A DNA stretch of 64,000 nucleotides from Paracyclopina nana. Taxonomy: Eukaryota; Arthropoda; Copepoda; Cyclopoida; Cyclopettidae. The position numbers and the translations under genes were made by a program. The stretch covers positions 3,368,001 through 3,432,000 of the forward strand of contig JAGUCH010000006.1 of the NCBI GenBank assembly GCA_019096065.1, read 5' to 3'. Positions within the stretch are counted from its first letter, which is position 1; every line of letters begins with the position of its first letter. The notes below the pieces were generated by a model. That model made no database searches. It was not told the DNA's origin and was given only the letters and a program-made list of their open reading frames with translations. Shown here piece by piece: positions 9,204 through 21,926 of this stretch.

Positions 9204-10627
9204 TCAGACCATGAAGGTGGGAGGGCCAAATTGGCGGTCCAAGGCTGAGTACCAAGGCTCACCCGAGCTCCTTCGTTCGGGTCGAGTGGCCCGAGAGTCT
9301 CGGCCAACGTACATGTGACCGATGAAGTTAACCTTTCCACTAGAACGGTTAGGAATGAAGACAGGGGAAAATTTCGAGTTTGAGCGGCTTGGTGGCATGC
9401 CAAGGTTGGGAGCTGCCACCACAGCATTGGGAGGGATAGCTACTGTTGGCTGGACAGGTCTGGCGCTGAAAGCTTGGTTGAAGCTAGGCAAGTTGTTGGC
9501 AGGACGAGGTTGAGGTTGCATCACAGAACTGTGACTAGGATGGGGTAGCTGAAGGAGCTTCCGAAAATCAAAAGGCTCCTCAGAGGCCTTCAAAGGCTGA
9601 GGCCTTGGTACTACAGCCGGAGCTGAAGAGAGCTTAGGTGCTGATCGTTCGGTGGGTTTCAAAGGCATTTGCCGATTGAAACTAGAGGGTGGTTTAGGTC
9701 TTCTGACAGGAGCAGCAGGTTTTGCCAAGGGCAAATTGGTTGGGGCTTTTGAATCGGGTTTAGCCAACGGCACATTTTGGCTAATAGGAGCGAATGGAGT
9801 AGGTTTCTCCACGGGTAAAGGCCGAGCTTGCTCTGAAGCCTTTGGAGGCTCAGGGTTTTGGATGGCATTGAGAGCATCATCTCCAACCCAAGCCCCACCG
9901 TCACCAAACAAGATTGGCATGCTCAAGGGGGCCTGCTGAGCAGGTGCAGGGGTTGGAATCGGGGCTGGTGGTGAGGAAGTGTTAGCTGCTTTGGGCTCAG
10001 ACACTGGAGCTGTCTTAGCAATTTTAGGTGCACGCTTGGTGGCAACGGGAGCTAAGGTAGTTTTGGGGAGACAAGCATCCTCACCAAACAAGATTGGCAT
10101 GCTCAAGGAAGCCTGTGGAGCAAGTACAGGCACATGAGAGGGAATAGGGGCTGGTGTAGAAGGAGCTGCTTTGGGCTCCGACACTGGAGCTGTCATAGCA
10201 GACTTGGGAGCACGTTTCGGTTTAGGGTTAGAGGCTCTGGGAGCTCTAGGGGCTCGGGTGGTTTTGGGGACTTTGGCAGCCTTAGCCTCTTTAGGCTCAT
10301 CAAAGTCTGAGGGACGCCTCCTCTTGGCCACTCTACCCTGCTTGGTCATGGGGAGAGCCTCAATGATCTGAGGCAACTTTCGGGCAGCATTGCTGGGCTT
10401 GGAGGGCCCAAACATATCAGCCCATGCTGCCCTTGCGTTGTTTTCCTTGGCAGGAGCAACGGTGTTATGCCTAAAATGGAGAACGAATTATTAGTGAATA
10501 AGTCTAAAAGTAAAAAAAATAATTGGTCTTACTTTAGATGGGCGTTGGCCTTTGGCTGCTGAAGCTGGGCCGATTTGGCCTCAGCCTGTTTCTTCGCTTC
10601 TTTAACAAGTTTGTTCTGAGGAGCCAT
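9204..10627 (-). CDS. Pro/Ala/Lys-rich disordered protein with internal duplication, unrecognised (two exons)
   Basis: Exon 1 is 10627..10533 (ATG, phase 2, donor gtaaga) and exon 2 is 10470..9204 (acceptor ttttag, stop). The product is about 453 aa. A lysine- and glutamine-rich N-terminus is followed by a short tryptophan-containing segment (ARAAWADMFGPSKPSNAARK). A basic stretch (KQGRVAKRRRPSDFDE) looks like a bipartite nuclear signal, followed by long low-complexity Ala/Pro/Lys sequence. A ~60-residue unit ending in LSMPILFGE/D occurs twice. The C-terminus regains order (SPVFIPNRSSGKVNFIGHMY). No known domain is recognised. A nuclear, possibly chromatin-associated role is inferred only from composition and the basic cluster. 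Long frames in other phases of exon 2 are by-products of its GC-rich repeats. Confidence 0.75.
9900..10108 (-). repeat. coding direct repeat within the Pro/Ala-rich gene
   Basis: A 25-nt identical stretch (core tcaccaaacaagattggcat) occurs at about 9899 and again at 10080. The similarity extends through the PVSEPKA and PAPIP segments, giving a repeat period of about 180 bp, or 60 codons. This is an in-frame internal duplication. Confidence 0.8.
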
Positions 10628-10668
10628 GGCTAAAAACGTAGTCTATCTTCTATGAAAACTAGAAACCA

Positions 10669-10703
10669 ACTGATAAACTAACAGAATGCGGAGGCCCTTT
10701 ATA
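10669..10703 (-). promoter_or_regulatory. TATA box and initiator of the gene at 9204-10627
   Basis: The minus strand has TATAAAG at 10703..10697 and an initiator-like TCAGT at about 10673..10669, some 25-30 bp downstream. The ATG at 10627 follows about 45 bp later. The spacing is canonical for a TATA/Inr core promoter. Confidence 0.6.
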
Positions 10704-10900
10704 GTCTGTCTCAGCAGATTTTCCGAGGGCTCGTCTGCTATCCTATGGACGCTGAGCGTGGGGCCTTTTAATTGGTCTCAGCAATTTTCCGGATGCGCGT
10801 CTGCTAAGATAACGCGTGAGTGCGTGGGCGTGGGGCCTTTCTTATTGGATCTCAGCAGATTTTCCGAGAGCTCGTCTGCTCAAAAGGACGCTGATACCGT
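10689..10900. repeat. three degenerate tandem ~70-bp repeats over the promoter
   Basis: Three units share ggggcctt..attgg.tctcagcag.ttttccg..cgtctgct, with tctcagca at about 10709, 10776 and 10850. Read on the minus strand, the two upstream units each contain CCAAT and a degenerate TATA-like stretch, while the proximal unit carries the real TATAAAG. The core promoter looks tandemly duplicated. Confidence 0.75.
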
Positions 10901-11869
10901 TTCAACGGTTTTATCAAGGTATTTCTAATACCTTATTTATGCTTCTTTATATTGAAAATAATAATTATTATCGGTTCATTTTTGTGCTTTCTAAACCTTC
11001 CTTTTATGACTTTCTAAATCTGGCTTTATTGCCTTGACTCCTAGCCGTACAAATCTAATTGCAAAGGAACTGTGAGGTCTCTTGATTTTAACAAACCACT
11101 CTTTTGAAGCCAAATTAGAAAACATCTTTGACCTCTTCGGACACTCATCTCAATTTTCTTAAAAAGGCTGTGCATTGAAAACGAATCACAGATAGTGAAT
11201 TTAGTGAATACATGCTAGATTTCTATATATACATATCTAAACTTCGAGAATGTTCCTTTTCGACTAGCATAGCTGAAATAAAGTAAAACATCAATGAGTG
11301 TAACTATTGAGATTGAGGAGGTTGACTTTTTCTCCGTTAAGCCAATGAAGGTATAATAACTTAACTGAAGCACTATTTCTCTTAAGAGTAAGAGCTCCTG
11401 CGCCCACTCCCGAACCATGATAACTCCTTCTTTGTACTCCCTTTTTATGTTTGCTATAGTGTTGGCTTATTATCTTCTGCTGTGTCTTAACTCGTAGCTT
11501 TGACTGTGAGGTTGACAGTGCCGATTTACCTTTCGCAAAGCCATGATCAAGTAACGGTCACGCGGAAAGCCAAAATCTATCGCAAAAGCCATGATCTGAT
11601 AACGGTTACGCGGAAAGACACAGTAGTTAGCCTATTTCAGCAAGTATTCTGAAATTTTTTATAGTACTCATCATACAGCTTTTGCATCCATGTGTTATTG
11701 CGAGATCCAAAATGGGCGGTTCCATGGTGATATCGGCAAAATTCGCGACGTCCAAATTCGGCGCTTTTGAAGGTGTTAATTAGCGGCTTTTGAGGTCCAA
11801 AACCGGCGGTTTTATGAGGTCTATTAAAGGCGTCATTTAACCGCCGACGGCTTTTTGGGTCCTAAACCG

Positions 11870-12342
11870 GCAATTAATGGATTGTACTGTTCAAGTTCGA
11901 ATCCGCAAAATATCGAAAGGTAAAAGTTCGAAAAGTGAATTTTCGATCTGCAAAACTGGAATTATGGTCCTTTTTGACTAAAATTGCATATTTTCACTAT
12001 AATTACTCAATTTTTTTAAAGGATTACTTCATGGCAGTTAAATGGAATGGTTTTAAATCTAAAAACACAAGTCACTTAATATAAAGATGTCATAGTCCTG
12101 ATGTTATGCATAAGTAAAAAGAGTAACCATTTAAAATAATTCATTTGGAACAGTTTAAGGGGGATTTTTACTAAGTAAATAATTTTTCATTATCAGTTTT
12201 AGTAGTAGTTGCAACAATGATCGAATTTTTGCGGATTGGAACTTTACCTTTCAAACTTTAAACCTGTCGAACTTTTGCGGATTCGAGCTTTGACCTGTCG
12301 AACTTTTGCGGATTCGAATCTGAACAGATATACCAATTAATG
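11870..12342. repeat. foldback element, ~470 bp
   Basis: The left end attaatggattgtactgttcaag is followed by ttcgaatccgcaaaa. The right end, inverted, gives attaattggtatatctgttcag and the same ttcgaatccgcaaaa. The gaacttttgcggattcga unit is also repeated near the right end (12244-12315). No coding capacity. Confidence 0.7.
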
Positions 12343-12775
12343 AGGTCCAAAATAAAAATTGGTTATTTTGAAGGGTCGCAGGCCCTAGCAAATTTTGGCA
12401 AAATTCGCAGCGTATTAGAGGCCCCAAATCAAACGATTTACAAAGCTTCGTGTAACACGCCTCAAGCGTTGGCTCTAGGACCTAAGGTTGAACAGCTTGA
12501 TTAACGTTATTTTTACAAGCGCCATAAGGCCACACAATGACTGGTTGTATTCTGTGTGTTTGATCGTGGTATTGTCATGTCTGCTCCATAGGAAGTTGCT
12601 CTGCTACCTTCTCAGAAGATAAGAACAAGTAAAAACCATAAGCAAATCGTAATTCAGGGTGCCCTTTTGATTGATGGGCTCATTTTCCAACGAAAAAGTA
12701 GCTCAGCTACTTTGTATGCTTGTTTCATAAAATGTTTACATAGATAGATAGCTCCTGGAAGATCAAGGAGACATG

Positions 12776-13316
12776 AGCCCGGTTCCAACACGGGATATCA
12801 GCATAGTGCAGTGCAGTAAACCAGTTAAGTCAGGTCGAGCTGAGCGCGCGAGCTAGCTGTGACCTGACTATGCTAAAAGCTTGTTCTCATAAACATTTCT
12901 ATAAGGTAAGCAAGGCACTTTGCGCGCTTATATCTCAGCATCTACTCGTCCGATTGGAACCAAATTTGGAGGAATTCATAAGGACGTATTGAAGAATCTT
13001 CATGCCAATTTTCATCCGGATTGAAGGACGCTAAGGCCGCCTTACTGAAAGTGAGGCAAATCAGTTAAGCAAAGGAGAAAAATCAGCCACCTCCATAGAG
13101 TTCTCCGATCCGGATGAAATTTTGCATGAACATTCTTCAATATGCTCTTATGAATGCCTCCAAATTTGGTTCCAATCGGCTCAGTACTTTCTGAGTTATG
13201 AGCTTCCAAAGTGCCTTGCTTTGCTTACCGCCTGCCTTACTGAGTTTTATGAGAACAAGCTAAAAAGTCAAGTTACGTCTCTTGACTATGCTGATTTACC
13301 AGGTTGGAACCGGGCT
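12776..13316. mobile_element. outer foldback element interrupted by a 384-bp foldback element
   Basis: The ends agcccggttccaac..ggatatcagcatag (12776) and ctatgctgatttaccaggttggaaccgggct (ending 13316) are inverted copies. The 12878-13261 element sits between them, so one foldback was inserted into another. Confidence 0.6.
12878..13261. mobile_element. 384-bp foldback MITE, copy 1
   Basis: It starts AGCTTGTTCTCATAAA and ends with the inverse. Nearly the whole element is a long imperfect palindrome; for example ccaaatttgg with flanking gattggaa occurs on both arms. A second copy of exactly 384 bp lies at 63533-63916 in the opposite orientation. It is non-coding and non-autonomous. Confidence 0.85.
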
Positions 13317-13347
13317 ATGGTTCCCCTGTGCTATTATTGACAAAATG

Positions 13348-13488
13348 GCTCATTATCTTCCGCGTCTTTGGTCGTAGCATGGTTGCGGTTGTTATCGGTT
13401 CTTATTTACTGACGAGGTTGAGATGTCAGTAAATAAGAAGCGATAACAACCGTAACCAAGCCACGATCAGACGCGGAAGATAATGAGC
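13348..13488. mobile_element. 141-bp foldback MITE, copy 1
   Basis: A near-perfect palindrome with termini gctcattatcttccgcgtct and the inverse. A second copy (143 bp) is at 57761-57903 within the FoxP-C intron. It abuts the truncated 222-bp-type MITE at 13489-13656. Confidence 0.9.
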
Positions 13489-13656
13489 AAATATCGTGTG
13501 ATATCAAACTGAAATTTACAAATATCACGTGTTTCCAAAGTCCTTTTTTAAAATTATTTCTTTGGATTTGCTCTTTTGGTGCCAAAGGCCATCCAAATAC
13601 GGTATCAAAATTCTCTGTTTCTCAGTATCCGCCACAATAAGCAGGTGAACCAGGCC
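13489..13656. mobile_element. truncated, diverged copy of the 222-bp MITE
   Basis: It contains tttacaaatatcacgtgtttcc, tcttttggtgccaaagg and the intact right end aagcaggtgaaccaggcc. The left end is missing exactly where the 141-bp MITE begins. Confidence 0.65.
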
Positions 13657-16600
13657 TGAGTAACTACCTTTATGGAATTTGAGTAACAGGCCTGGTATTA
13701 GCTTACTATAAGAGCTGATTTTGAAATCATGATAGATGGCTCCACTGCAGTGCAAGGTTGCGATGTGACGCTTTGACGGAAAAATCAAAAGCAATCATTT
13801 TCGGCTACATCCTAAAAGTTACTTTAAAAGCGCGTTTGCAGATTTTTCATTTGGCGACAAAGCAAAATAAGAAATCATGATTTATTTCCTAGCCCTTGGT
13901 TAGAGAGGTAGCCAAGGTATTTTAGGTGGCTTTAACTACCATTAAAAGTCACAGTTTGACAGAATCGCAGCAGACTGCTATAGCTGCTCTTCTTCGTTAA
14001 TCAGCAAAAGCAGAAGCAACCACTAAGGATAAAATATGACATCCGCTCACTTCTCTCCTGTCAATATTTCTCAGTCGTCCTAAATCTTCAACAAACGAGA
14101 GAAGGAGCATCTGCTAGAAGTCGAGAAAAACTCGAGGCACATATGTATATAACATTTGCAATTCTTGATGACCTGCTTTTTCCTGTTTGATGACAAACAA
14201 TGGGGATAGGAAAAACTCCAAAGCAACAGAGAAGAAGAAAAAAGTCCCCTCTCAAACATCTAGTACGTAGGAGAATGATTTGCATTCCGTCTATGTTGCT
14301 CAATTTACAGCTACATTATGCCAAGAGTACGTGAACTTGTTGACATTCACTCAAGCGTTGGAAAAAGGAAGTACATATCAATCAGGATCAGACGTTGATT
14401 TGCCAAAGGAAATGGGGGAAATACACAAGAAGCTTTTTTTGGTTTAGCTGCTGGGATCTTCTTGAGTGAAAAAGATCGGTTGCGTGACACATGCATCACA
14501 TCATCAAAAACTTCAATCTTGGGCTCCATTATGCATTCACTCCATCCTACCACCCTTTAACTTTAGCACACAAAAGCTGGCTTCCAATATAAAGGATATT
14601 TGTACAATTGATGTCAACGAGCAGCTGGCTTGCTTCAATTAGGTAAATGATGGGGTAGAGCGATATTTTTAAATAATTCAAAATATTAAAAGAGCAGCAC
14701 ATTGAAAAAATGATTATTAATAAGGTTCAAAACTGCTCAAGGCAATAAGTTTAAAGGGCTGTGGCAGAAATGTCCAATTTTGCGAATGCACATCAAGAGT
14801 CAAAGAATAATATGCTAAATGCCCTGTCTGTTAGAATGAAAAGGCATCCAGACAGATCTACCTATTTTTGACCAAGCTGCATCGAGACCTGCCATAATTT
14901 TGCCAGTACACGATATGATGCGTGTACAAGCCCCACGTGCATCATTTTTCTCTGATTGACATTATTTTGAAGCTACAATGATAATTTTTGTCTAGCCAGT
15001 TACACCCAACTGGGGTCATGACCTTATTTGAGCCTGGGCATTAGGTTCACACACAGAATTCGCCAGAAAAGACACGTGCTAAAAAGCCAACAAGAAATCA
15101 CCAATTCTGAATTTGCTCCGGCGGGTAGCTTTTTTTCCGTGAAAACGCCCAAGTTATCTGCCAATCAATCTTGAATGAAGCAATGCATCGAATTGACTGT
15201 AGCTCACGAAATGCAAGGATTTTTCTGTCACGAGTTTAGTATCGGATTATACCTATATATGTACTTTGCTTCAGTTGATGCAAAAACAATTTTCCAATTT
15301 GAAAAAGATCTCAAGGTGGGTGGCAGCAGCAGTCAGTTCACTGAATTTTAAGCATTGTGTATTCAAACAAAAACAAGGGCGTTAGCGTTGTTTGGACACT
15401 TCTAACTTTTTATAGCCCATTACTTAGACGCGAAAAGGAGGATCGAAACTAGCTCTCATCCAAATTCTCCACATTTTCCTAGCCTTCACTTTCATGAAAT
15501 TGGACTTAAAAACGAGCAACAATTATGCTCAAAATACCAGCTCCAATTGGAAAATTATTAAGTTGTCTTTGGTAACTTGGCAAGAAGTGGCATTGGCCTG
15601 AAAAGTAATGCAAATGCGCCTTAATGAAGTAAGACAGGTTCACTCAACAAACCCACCATGTGGCGACACAAAGAAACAAGCAAATATGATGCGTCTAATT
15701 TACATGACCATGTTCATTGCGGCTTTTATGCCCATTGTTCATTCACAACACGAGGTTTGAATGAGAATCATTCTAATGCTGAGAAAAAAGGAGGTGACGG
15801 ACGTACATGAAGCCCACGTTCCACACAGGAGAGCAACCACAAAATAGAGCACATACTATAAAATGCATACTAAATGGAGTCAGGAAACTGTCATGTCCCA
15901 CAGTGCAGCAGAATAATGCATGGCCGAGTTTTCCATTCAAATCAGAAATCATATTCCACGTGTCAGAGCCTTCTTCATGAGGGAAAAATTAAATGCAAAA
16001 CCAGGTGGTATTCAAATAACTTTCTCTGCTAGAAGAATTATCAAAATGGAGATAAATAGTAAATCAGTCCAGGCAAGAACTCCCTTTAGTAATTAGGGAA
16101 AAGAAAAAAGTTTCTGATTGACTTTCCTGCCTGACGGAACAACAAGCTTGGAATTTTGTATTTCTTCATCAAGTTTGGATGGAGTTGGAAGGAGAAGGAG
16201 GAGGAGGGTCGAGAATAGAGAAATAGTAGAGTATCTAGCTCTGAATTGGCTAATTAAAAAGAATGGCCCTTCTTTTTCATTACTACCCCTAATTTAGTCC
16301 TACATAGCAGCAGCTCCCCTATTGCCATTCAGATAAAGAGGTTTTTTGCCTGCTTTGTGATTTTCTTCTTGCATGGAAGAAATGGAGGACGACTGCCAAA
16401 CCATGATCACAAGTCGGGCAGATGTAGTAACAATAAACTTATAGCTTGCCTATCAAGACGAAGAAGACATGCTCTCAACATCGTGATTTGCCTTCAATTG
16501 CCATGATTTTAGCAAGGCATCTATTTGTCTGCCAAGTTGACATGACGAGCACACCATATCATTATGGGGTCAAACCAAAAAAGCTCATTAAGAAACCTTT

Positions 16601-19600
16601 AGAAAATTGACAATCAATCGATATATTGGTGCCAATACATGAAACGTAGTTGCTACTGCGTCGTTTCTAATGTATACTGCATGCAGCTAGCTCGCTACAC
16701 ACTTGCACATCTCAATATCGATCCAAGCCCTAGCGCATGCCTAGAAGAAGCAGTTGTTGAAGCAAGCATCTTGTTATGTGAGAATGCTAGCAATTTTGCT
16801 ATTGGCCATTCTTGTTTATAGCCAGCTTTATAGCTAGCTGCAATGTTGCTCTCTTGTTGTGGGTTGGGCTTGTTTAGAAGAGGGGACCAATGCTCTCTCC
16901 GCATTTCTAAGCTATACAAGTTGTACACAACACAACAAGGCGGCAGTAAAAGCTGGAAAGCGAAATAAACAGGAGGGCCCCCTTACTTTCCAACTAGGAG
17001 GAGAGAAAGCAAGCTTTCTTTTTTCCTTCCCAGCACCAGGGCATGCTGTCGTAGCCCTCGTAAAAGTCCTACTGTGCTTGCTTTGTGGGTCTGCAAGGGC
17101 TGCTGCTTCTAGCTTCCATAGCAAGCATACTACCACAACTAGCTGGCCTCCGAGAGAGAAAATGTAATAAAACAAGCTCACATTCATTCACCAGTGAGAC
17201 GAGACTCTCAAGAAAATAGGGTAACATGGTATATAATGTGTGGGGAACAAATAGTTCTGTGATTGCTGCTATATGAAATAGGCGAGATCAATTAATAATG
17301 CTGGATTTTCCCATGCTGTCGTAGCAATGAGTAAACCATATTTCACAACACATCATTAATGGTAGCAATGTCTCTGTTGGTATGTCACCAAACACGTAGC
17401 GACTTCCTTCAATGGGAGAAGACAGGGAATATCAGGCATAACCAACAGCTAAAGCTTCAGAATTTTTGAGATTGCAATACTGTGTCCTATAGGAAATCAC
17501 GAGTTGGGTTGTGCTGCCTTATATAGCAAGCAGCAAGGCTTCTTGCATGAATGCCCCATGTCCTTATTTGGTTTGTGCATGCACTAGTCTTACCCTTGTA
17601 GCTTAGCAATCAACAAATAATTCTACATTGCAAGCTCAAAATTTGGCTTTCCATCGTCTTCACTTGGTTTTAAAATGTGTGTGTATGATGACTGTTTTAG
17701 CCTGAAGGCCAAGTGGAAAGGTTCAAGCCACTGAAAATGACATTTCAGGCAAAAAGCCTCCTGGTTGAAAAACACTGCAAAAGGAGAAGGAGGCATCATC
17801 ATCCTTTTTAATTCAAAGGAGTTTTCAGATGGCACGGCTCCTTCTTTCTTTTTTGCTAGGCAAAGAAGTTTTTTAAGATAGAAGGCCGTGGCTGTATGTG
17901 GGAGATATACAGCTTTAGAAAGCTTCCAGTATCACGTGGAATGCGAGTTAGGATCTCGTGAGGCTTAAGCCTTTCCCAAGCCATAGAATCAGCATGCTAC
18001 TGTGGAGTTTGCCTTATCTTCTGACTACCATGACACAGTGGTTTTAATGGGGAAACATAACCTTGTTTTCAACAGATTTCCTACGTGCAGACTTCAAGTC
18101 TGAATTGCACATGATGATAATTGCTTTGATGTATTACTTTCCCATGAAGGTGTGTACTCACACTAGCTCACCTTAGAAACAGAGCTTTGAAGGTAACCAG
18201 AGAAATGTATTTGTCTCGCTAGGGGAGTCAAATTTTGCTACTTAATAAAGACAGCCAGCTTCGATTGCAAACCAGAGAGGCCCAGTGTGCGATAGTCTTC
18301 TTTGTATTAGGACCTGCTACTGTGTGTAGTTGTACGAATGTGCAAAAGACAGGTCATAGCTCTTCTCCTTCTACCATCTTTCTCTACCCAAATGTGAATT
18401 CTGCCGAGAAAGTCACGAAAAAAGGGGAAAAGGAACAGAAACTGTTTGCTGAAAAGCAATTTAATCTTTTGAATCATTTGCTGCTGTTGCAGCAAAGTTT
18501 AGGTAATGGGTCTGGAAATGGGTGCAAAAGTGGATATAACATCTGAATGCAAATCCACTCTTCGTCTATCATGCATGCTAATAACTATTGCGAATTCACG
18601 AGAGAAAGACCTAAATGCAATGATGATGGCAGAAATTGAAAATTGCGCGCTTACGAATTTATGCTTGTACAATCTGCATAATTCTCATCGTAAAAGTAGC
18701 TAAAGACTATGCGCTGCAAAGGCAAAAATGAATTTATCTACCGTGAAATGATCACCTTATTTACATGCTAAATCATTGTAATTCAATTTTTTGTCTCCCT
18801 TCAAAGGGGAAGAAAACATGCAGCGACTGATGTGAACAACAATTTGGGCTTTATAATTTCAGAGCAACGCTACAATCCACTCAACTTCTTTTAGATTTCG
18901 ATTAATGTACAATAGGCAGCTTGCAAGAGATTGCAATGGATAATTTTGGCATGCATGCATTTTACCTCTAAAAACGGCCGTGCGGCCGTCATTCTCGTGT
19001 TCAAATAATCTAAAGATGGAATTTGATCTCACTCACACGAGAGAAGAACTGTTAGAAAACCTCTTTAGTAGCAAGCAATGCAAAACATTCTTGCGAATCA
19101 CTTGAGCATGCAACAACTTGTACTAAGGTGGCAATCAAGTTGTCCAAAAATATGATGCAAAAATCTTGCCTAAATGAGGCAGAAGCAGCAGCTTATTGCT
19201 GCCAATCCTATTTTGCATAACTATTCCCGCATGGAAAAATGCCTCGGAATTAGAGCTAATCCAAGATGTCATAAAAAAGCTGAGAAGAGAGATCGCCATG
19301 ATCAAACAAATTGTAGCATATTGAAGTGTAGAGTTTCAGCAAGTCTAGAGAGTGCTGCATGCTATGTCAATGTCCTAGCTATATGAAATATTCAAGGTTT
19401 TCTCTTCAGAGCATCACATGATGTATGCAAAGGCTCCTCCCATGCTTTGCTGGCCAAGATTTCCCAACAGTAAACAGCCTTTAATAATTATTTGCTCTTT
19501 TGAAAAAAACTGAGGTACAAGCATCCTTTTCACTAATGCAAGTAGATAAAGATGTCAGCTTAGTATGGCTTAGAATTGAAGTATAAAAAATTTGGAGCTG

Positions 19601-21926
19601 CAGTTTCTAGCTGAAGCCAGGCAAGCCAGTAGCTAGCTGCCATGATGCGGATGCGAGGCCTTTGATATACACAACATGCAGAGAGAAGGGGCGGAGCTAC
19701 ATCAACACAGCCAGCATAAAGTAGCTGCAATGCAGTTTGTTGTATCATGGCGGCCTCCCGGCCTCTCCACGCAGAGCTATTCAAGAGAGATTGCATATCA
19801 TACGGCTGTTCGATTATGGAAATTGGATAACGTGATAGAAACACACTTATACTATCCAGGCATCTCATGCTTGTTTGGATGGAAGGGTTGATTTAGGTCG
19901 AAGATCGATAAAGAAGACAATTCTAGAGCCATAGGTGTCTGTTACAAGACGGCATGGCCCTTTTGGTAACATGGCCTTTTTATGGCCTTGCTTTCTAGCT
20001 CTCTGGCATGTCTCGTATACAGCATGCTTGGCCAAAAAAGCTTTAAGAACGCGAAGTCTGCGCATTTTAGACCCCACCTATTTTTACTGCCACTGCCACA
20101 CCATTTTATGGCCACTTTTTGTTCCAACAATTATTGCTTTCCATGCTTTGAAGGATAGTGTTGCGAAAATGAGGAGACTGTGGTGTCAAAGGTTGCAGAG
20201 CCAAGCCAGAGCAGCTCGACTTGAAGTAATGACGCAGACAAGTGCCATAAGAAGAAGTACTTCTGGCACCATTAGGATGTCAATGTGAAACCATTTCATA
20301 AGATTATAGTTTTCGTGGATAGGTTTCTCTATGACCTAAGGACAAAACTCGAAATAGCTCCTTTATAACATCCGTATCTTAAATAAAAAATTAAACATTA
20401 CCTTCGGATGACGTCAGAAATTTAACAAAAGTTGCATTAGCAACAATATTTTTTTAGATACATTACCCCAACAATAGAAGCTTTAAATTGAAACAGAATG
20501 ATCAGTATTCAAATGCTCGAAATAATGCCAATTTTTTGGTTACCTAATGATAAAATAAAGAAAATAATGCGCGAATTTTAAAATGGGCTCATTCTACGGA
20601 ATAGGAAGGAAAAGAGAGCCTCCTCAAAGTTGGCACCAATAAGGTTTTTCTGCTCCATTAGCTTGGATCTTTGTCCATAATGATCAAGCTCAATCATAAG
20701 ATTTCGCTCTGAGAGAAGAAATTCAAGTTGCAAATGGCCACAGTTGAAAAGCTGGTCGAGAGTGGCGGGGGCCGCAAGCTACGAGCATAACAATTTGTGT
20801 TAGGCCGAGCTCCCCTCTCCCATTTGCCAATAAAATGTTTACCGGCGAGTGGCGGCGCCATTTGCCGTTTGCGTTGACGCGCTCGGCGTTTGCGTTGTTA
20901 TGCTGCGATACAAAGCATCTTCACGAGTTTTTTGCTGTTTAGTAATGTTGCTCTCACTCTTCTGCTCTCTTCGTCGTTCGTTGTGTATTTTATAGTAGCA
21001 TTGGCGCAAGCCATGACGTAAATAGAGCCGCATCTTGAGTGGCCAACACGATTCGACGGGGAATTCTCGAAAAGGAAACAACATCAGTGCAGCAATAAAG
21101 TGAATTTAAATTCTTTCATACCACCTTCACTGAGGTAAGAGACACCAGCCATTTAAAAGCATTTTAGTTTTAAATGGCTCCCGTGCTAGCATAAATGTGC
21201 ACTTTTTCCCGGGTGAAAATACAAAGTAATTTTAAAAAGCTTCAAGGATGCAAAAGTAAGAAACTAATGCTGATTCGAAAAATTCGACAGGATAGGTTGA
21301 AGCGTAGCTGTGCATGTGAAAATTCTATGACAAGTGAATCTTTTCTAACGGAAAGGAGAACATGCAATTTTTAATGGTTCATGATGTTTCTTGGTAAGCA
21401 ATCATGTTATTGATAACCCACCGTATCATATCGACCTGATGCTTCTGGCTAGCCCAATAATGCTTTATCATGCAATGATGTGTGCGTTAAGTGAAAAATT
21501 TCCAATTTGTAACAAAAAAAATGAAGCCATCATGCCATTATATACAGCTTGAGATTATTGTGACGCCTTTAAAAAAGCGATCATCACGTGCAACTTGCCG
21601 ATTTCACAGCTATTGAAGCTGAGAAACACAAGCCATTTTTCGTAATGACAATACGCCATTAAGTTTGGCAAGCGCGCGATTCACAATGCCCCTTCTTTAG
21701 TTCTATAGGGGGGTTGAAATACTTCACATGCACAGCTCGTACAACAGAGACATGTGCTTAAAAAACCATCAGCAGGGCTTAAATGAAAGAGGTAACCCTC
21801 ACTCAAAAGATGATACAAGCCAACGATTCACGTGTCGGGACCCTAGTGGAAAATTAAATAAATTATTTTTGAAATAGAATCAGATTGACGAAATAGTGGC
21901 AACCTTTGCATTCTTGGTTTTTCCAG
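13657..21926. other. 8.3 kb without a recognisable gene (upstream of FoxP-A)
   Basis: Only scattered short frames occur. The best are 14347-14553 (-), where an internal ATG would give about 60 aa starting MEPKIEVFDD, and 18235-18546 (+). None has a domain or convincing splice sites. The region probably holds FoxP-A 5' UTR exons, promoter and regulatory DNA, but I cannot place them. A perfect short palindrome (acggccgtgcggccgt) lies near 18973. Confidence 0.4.

Noticed and set aside
9122-10371. Additional frames of 60-100 codons overlapping the Pro/Ala-rich gene
   Set aside because: They are shadows of the GC-rich exon in other phases. They lack splice support and domains.
16859-17187. Overlapping ~100-codon frames on both strands
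   Set aside because: No domain, and the antisense frame is equally open. Likely a compositional effect.
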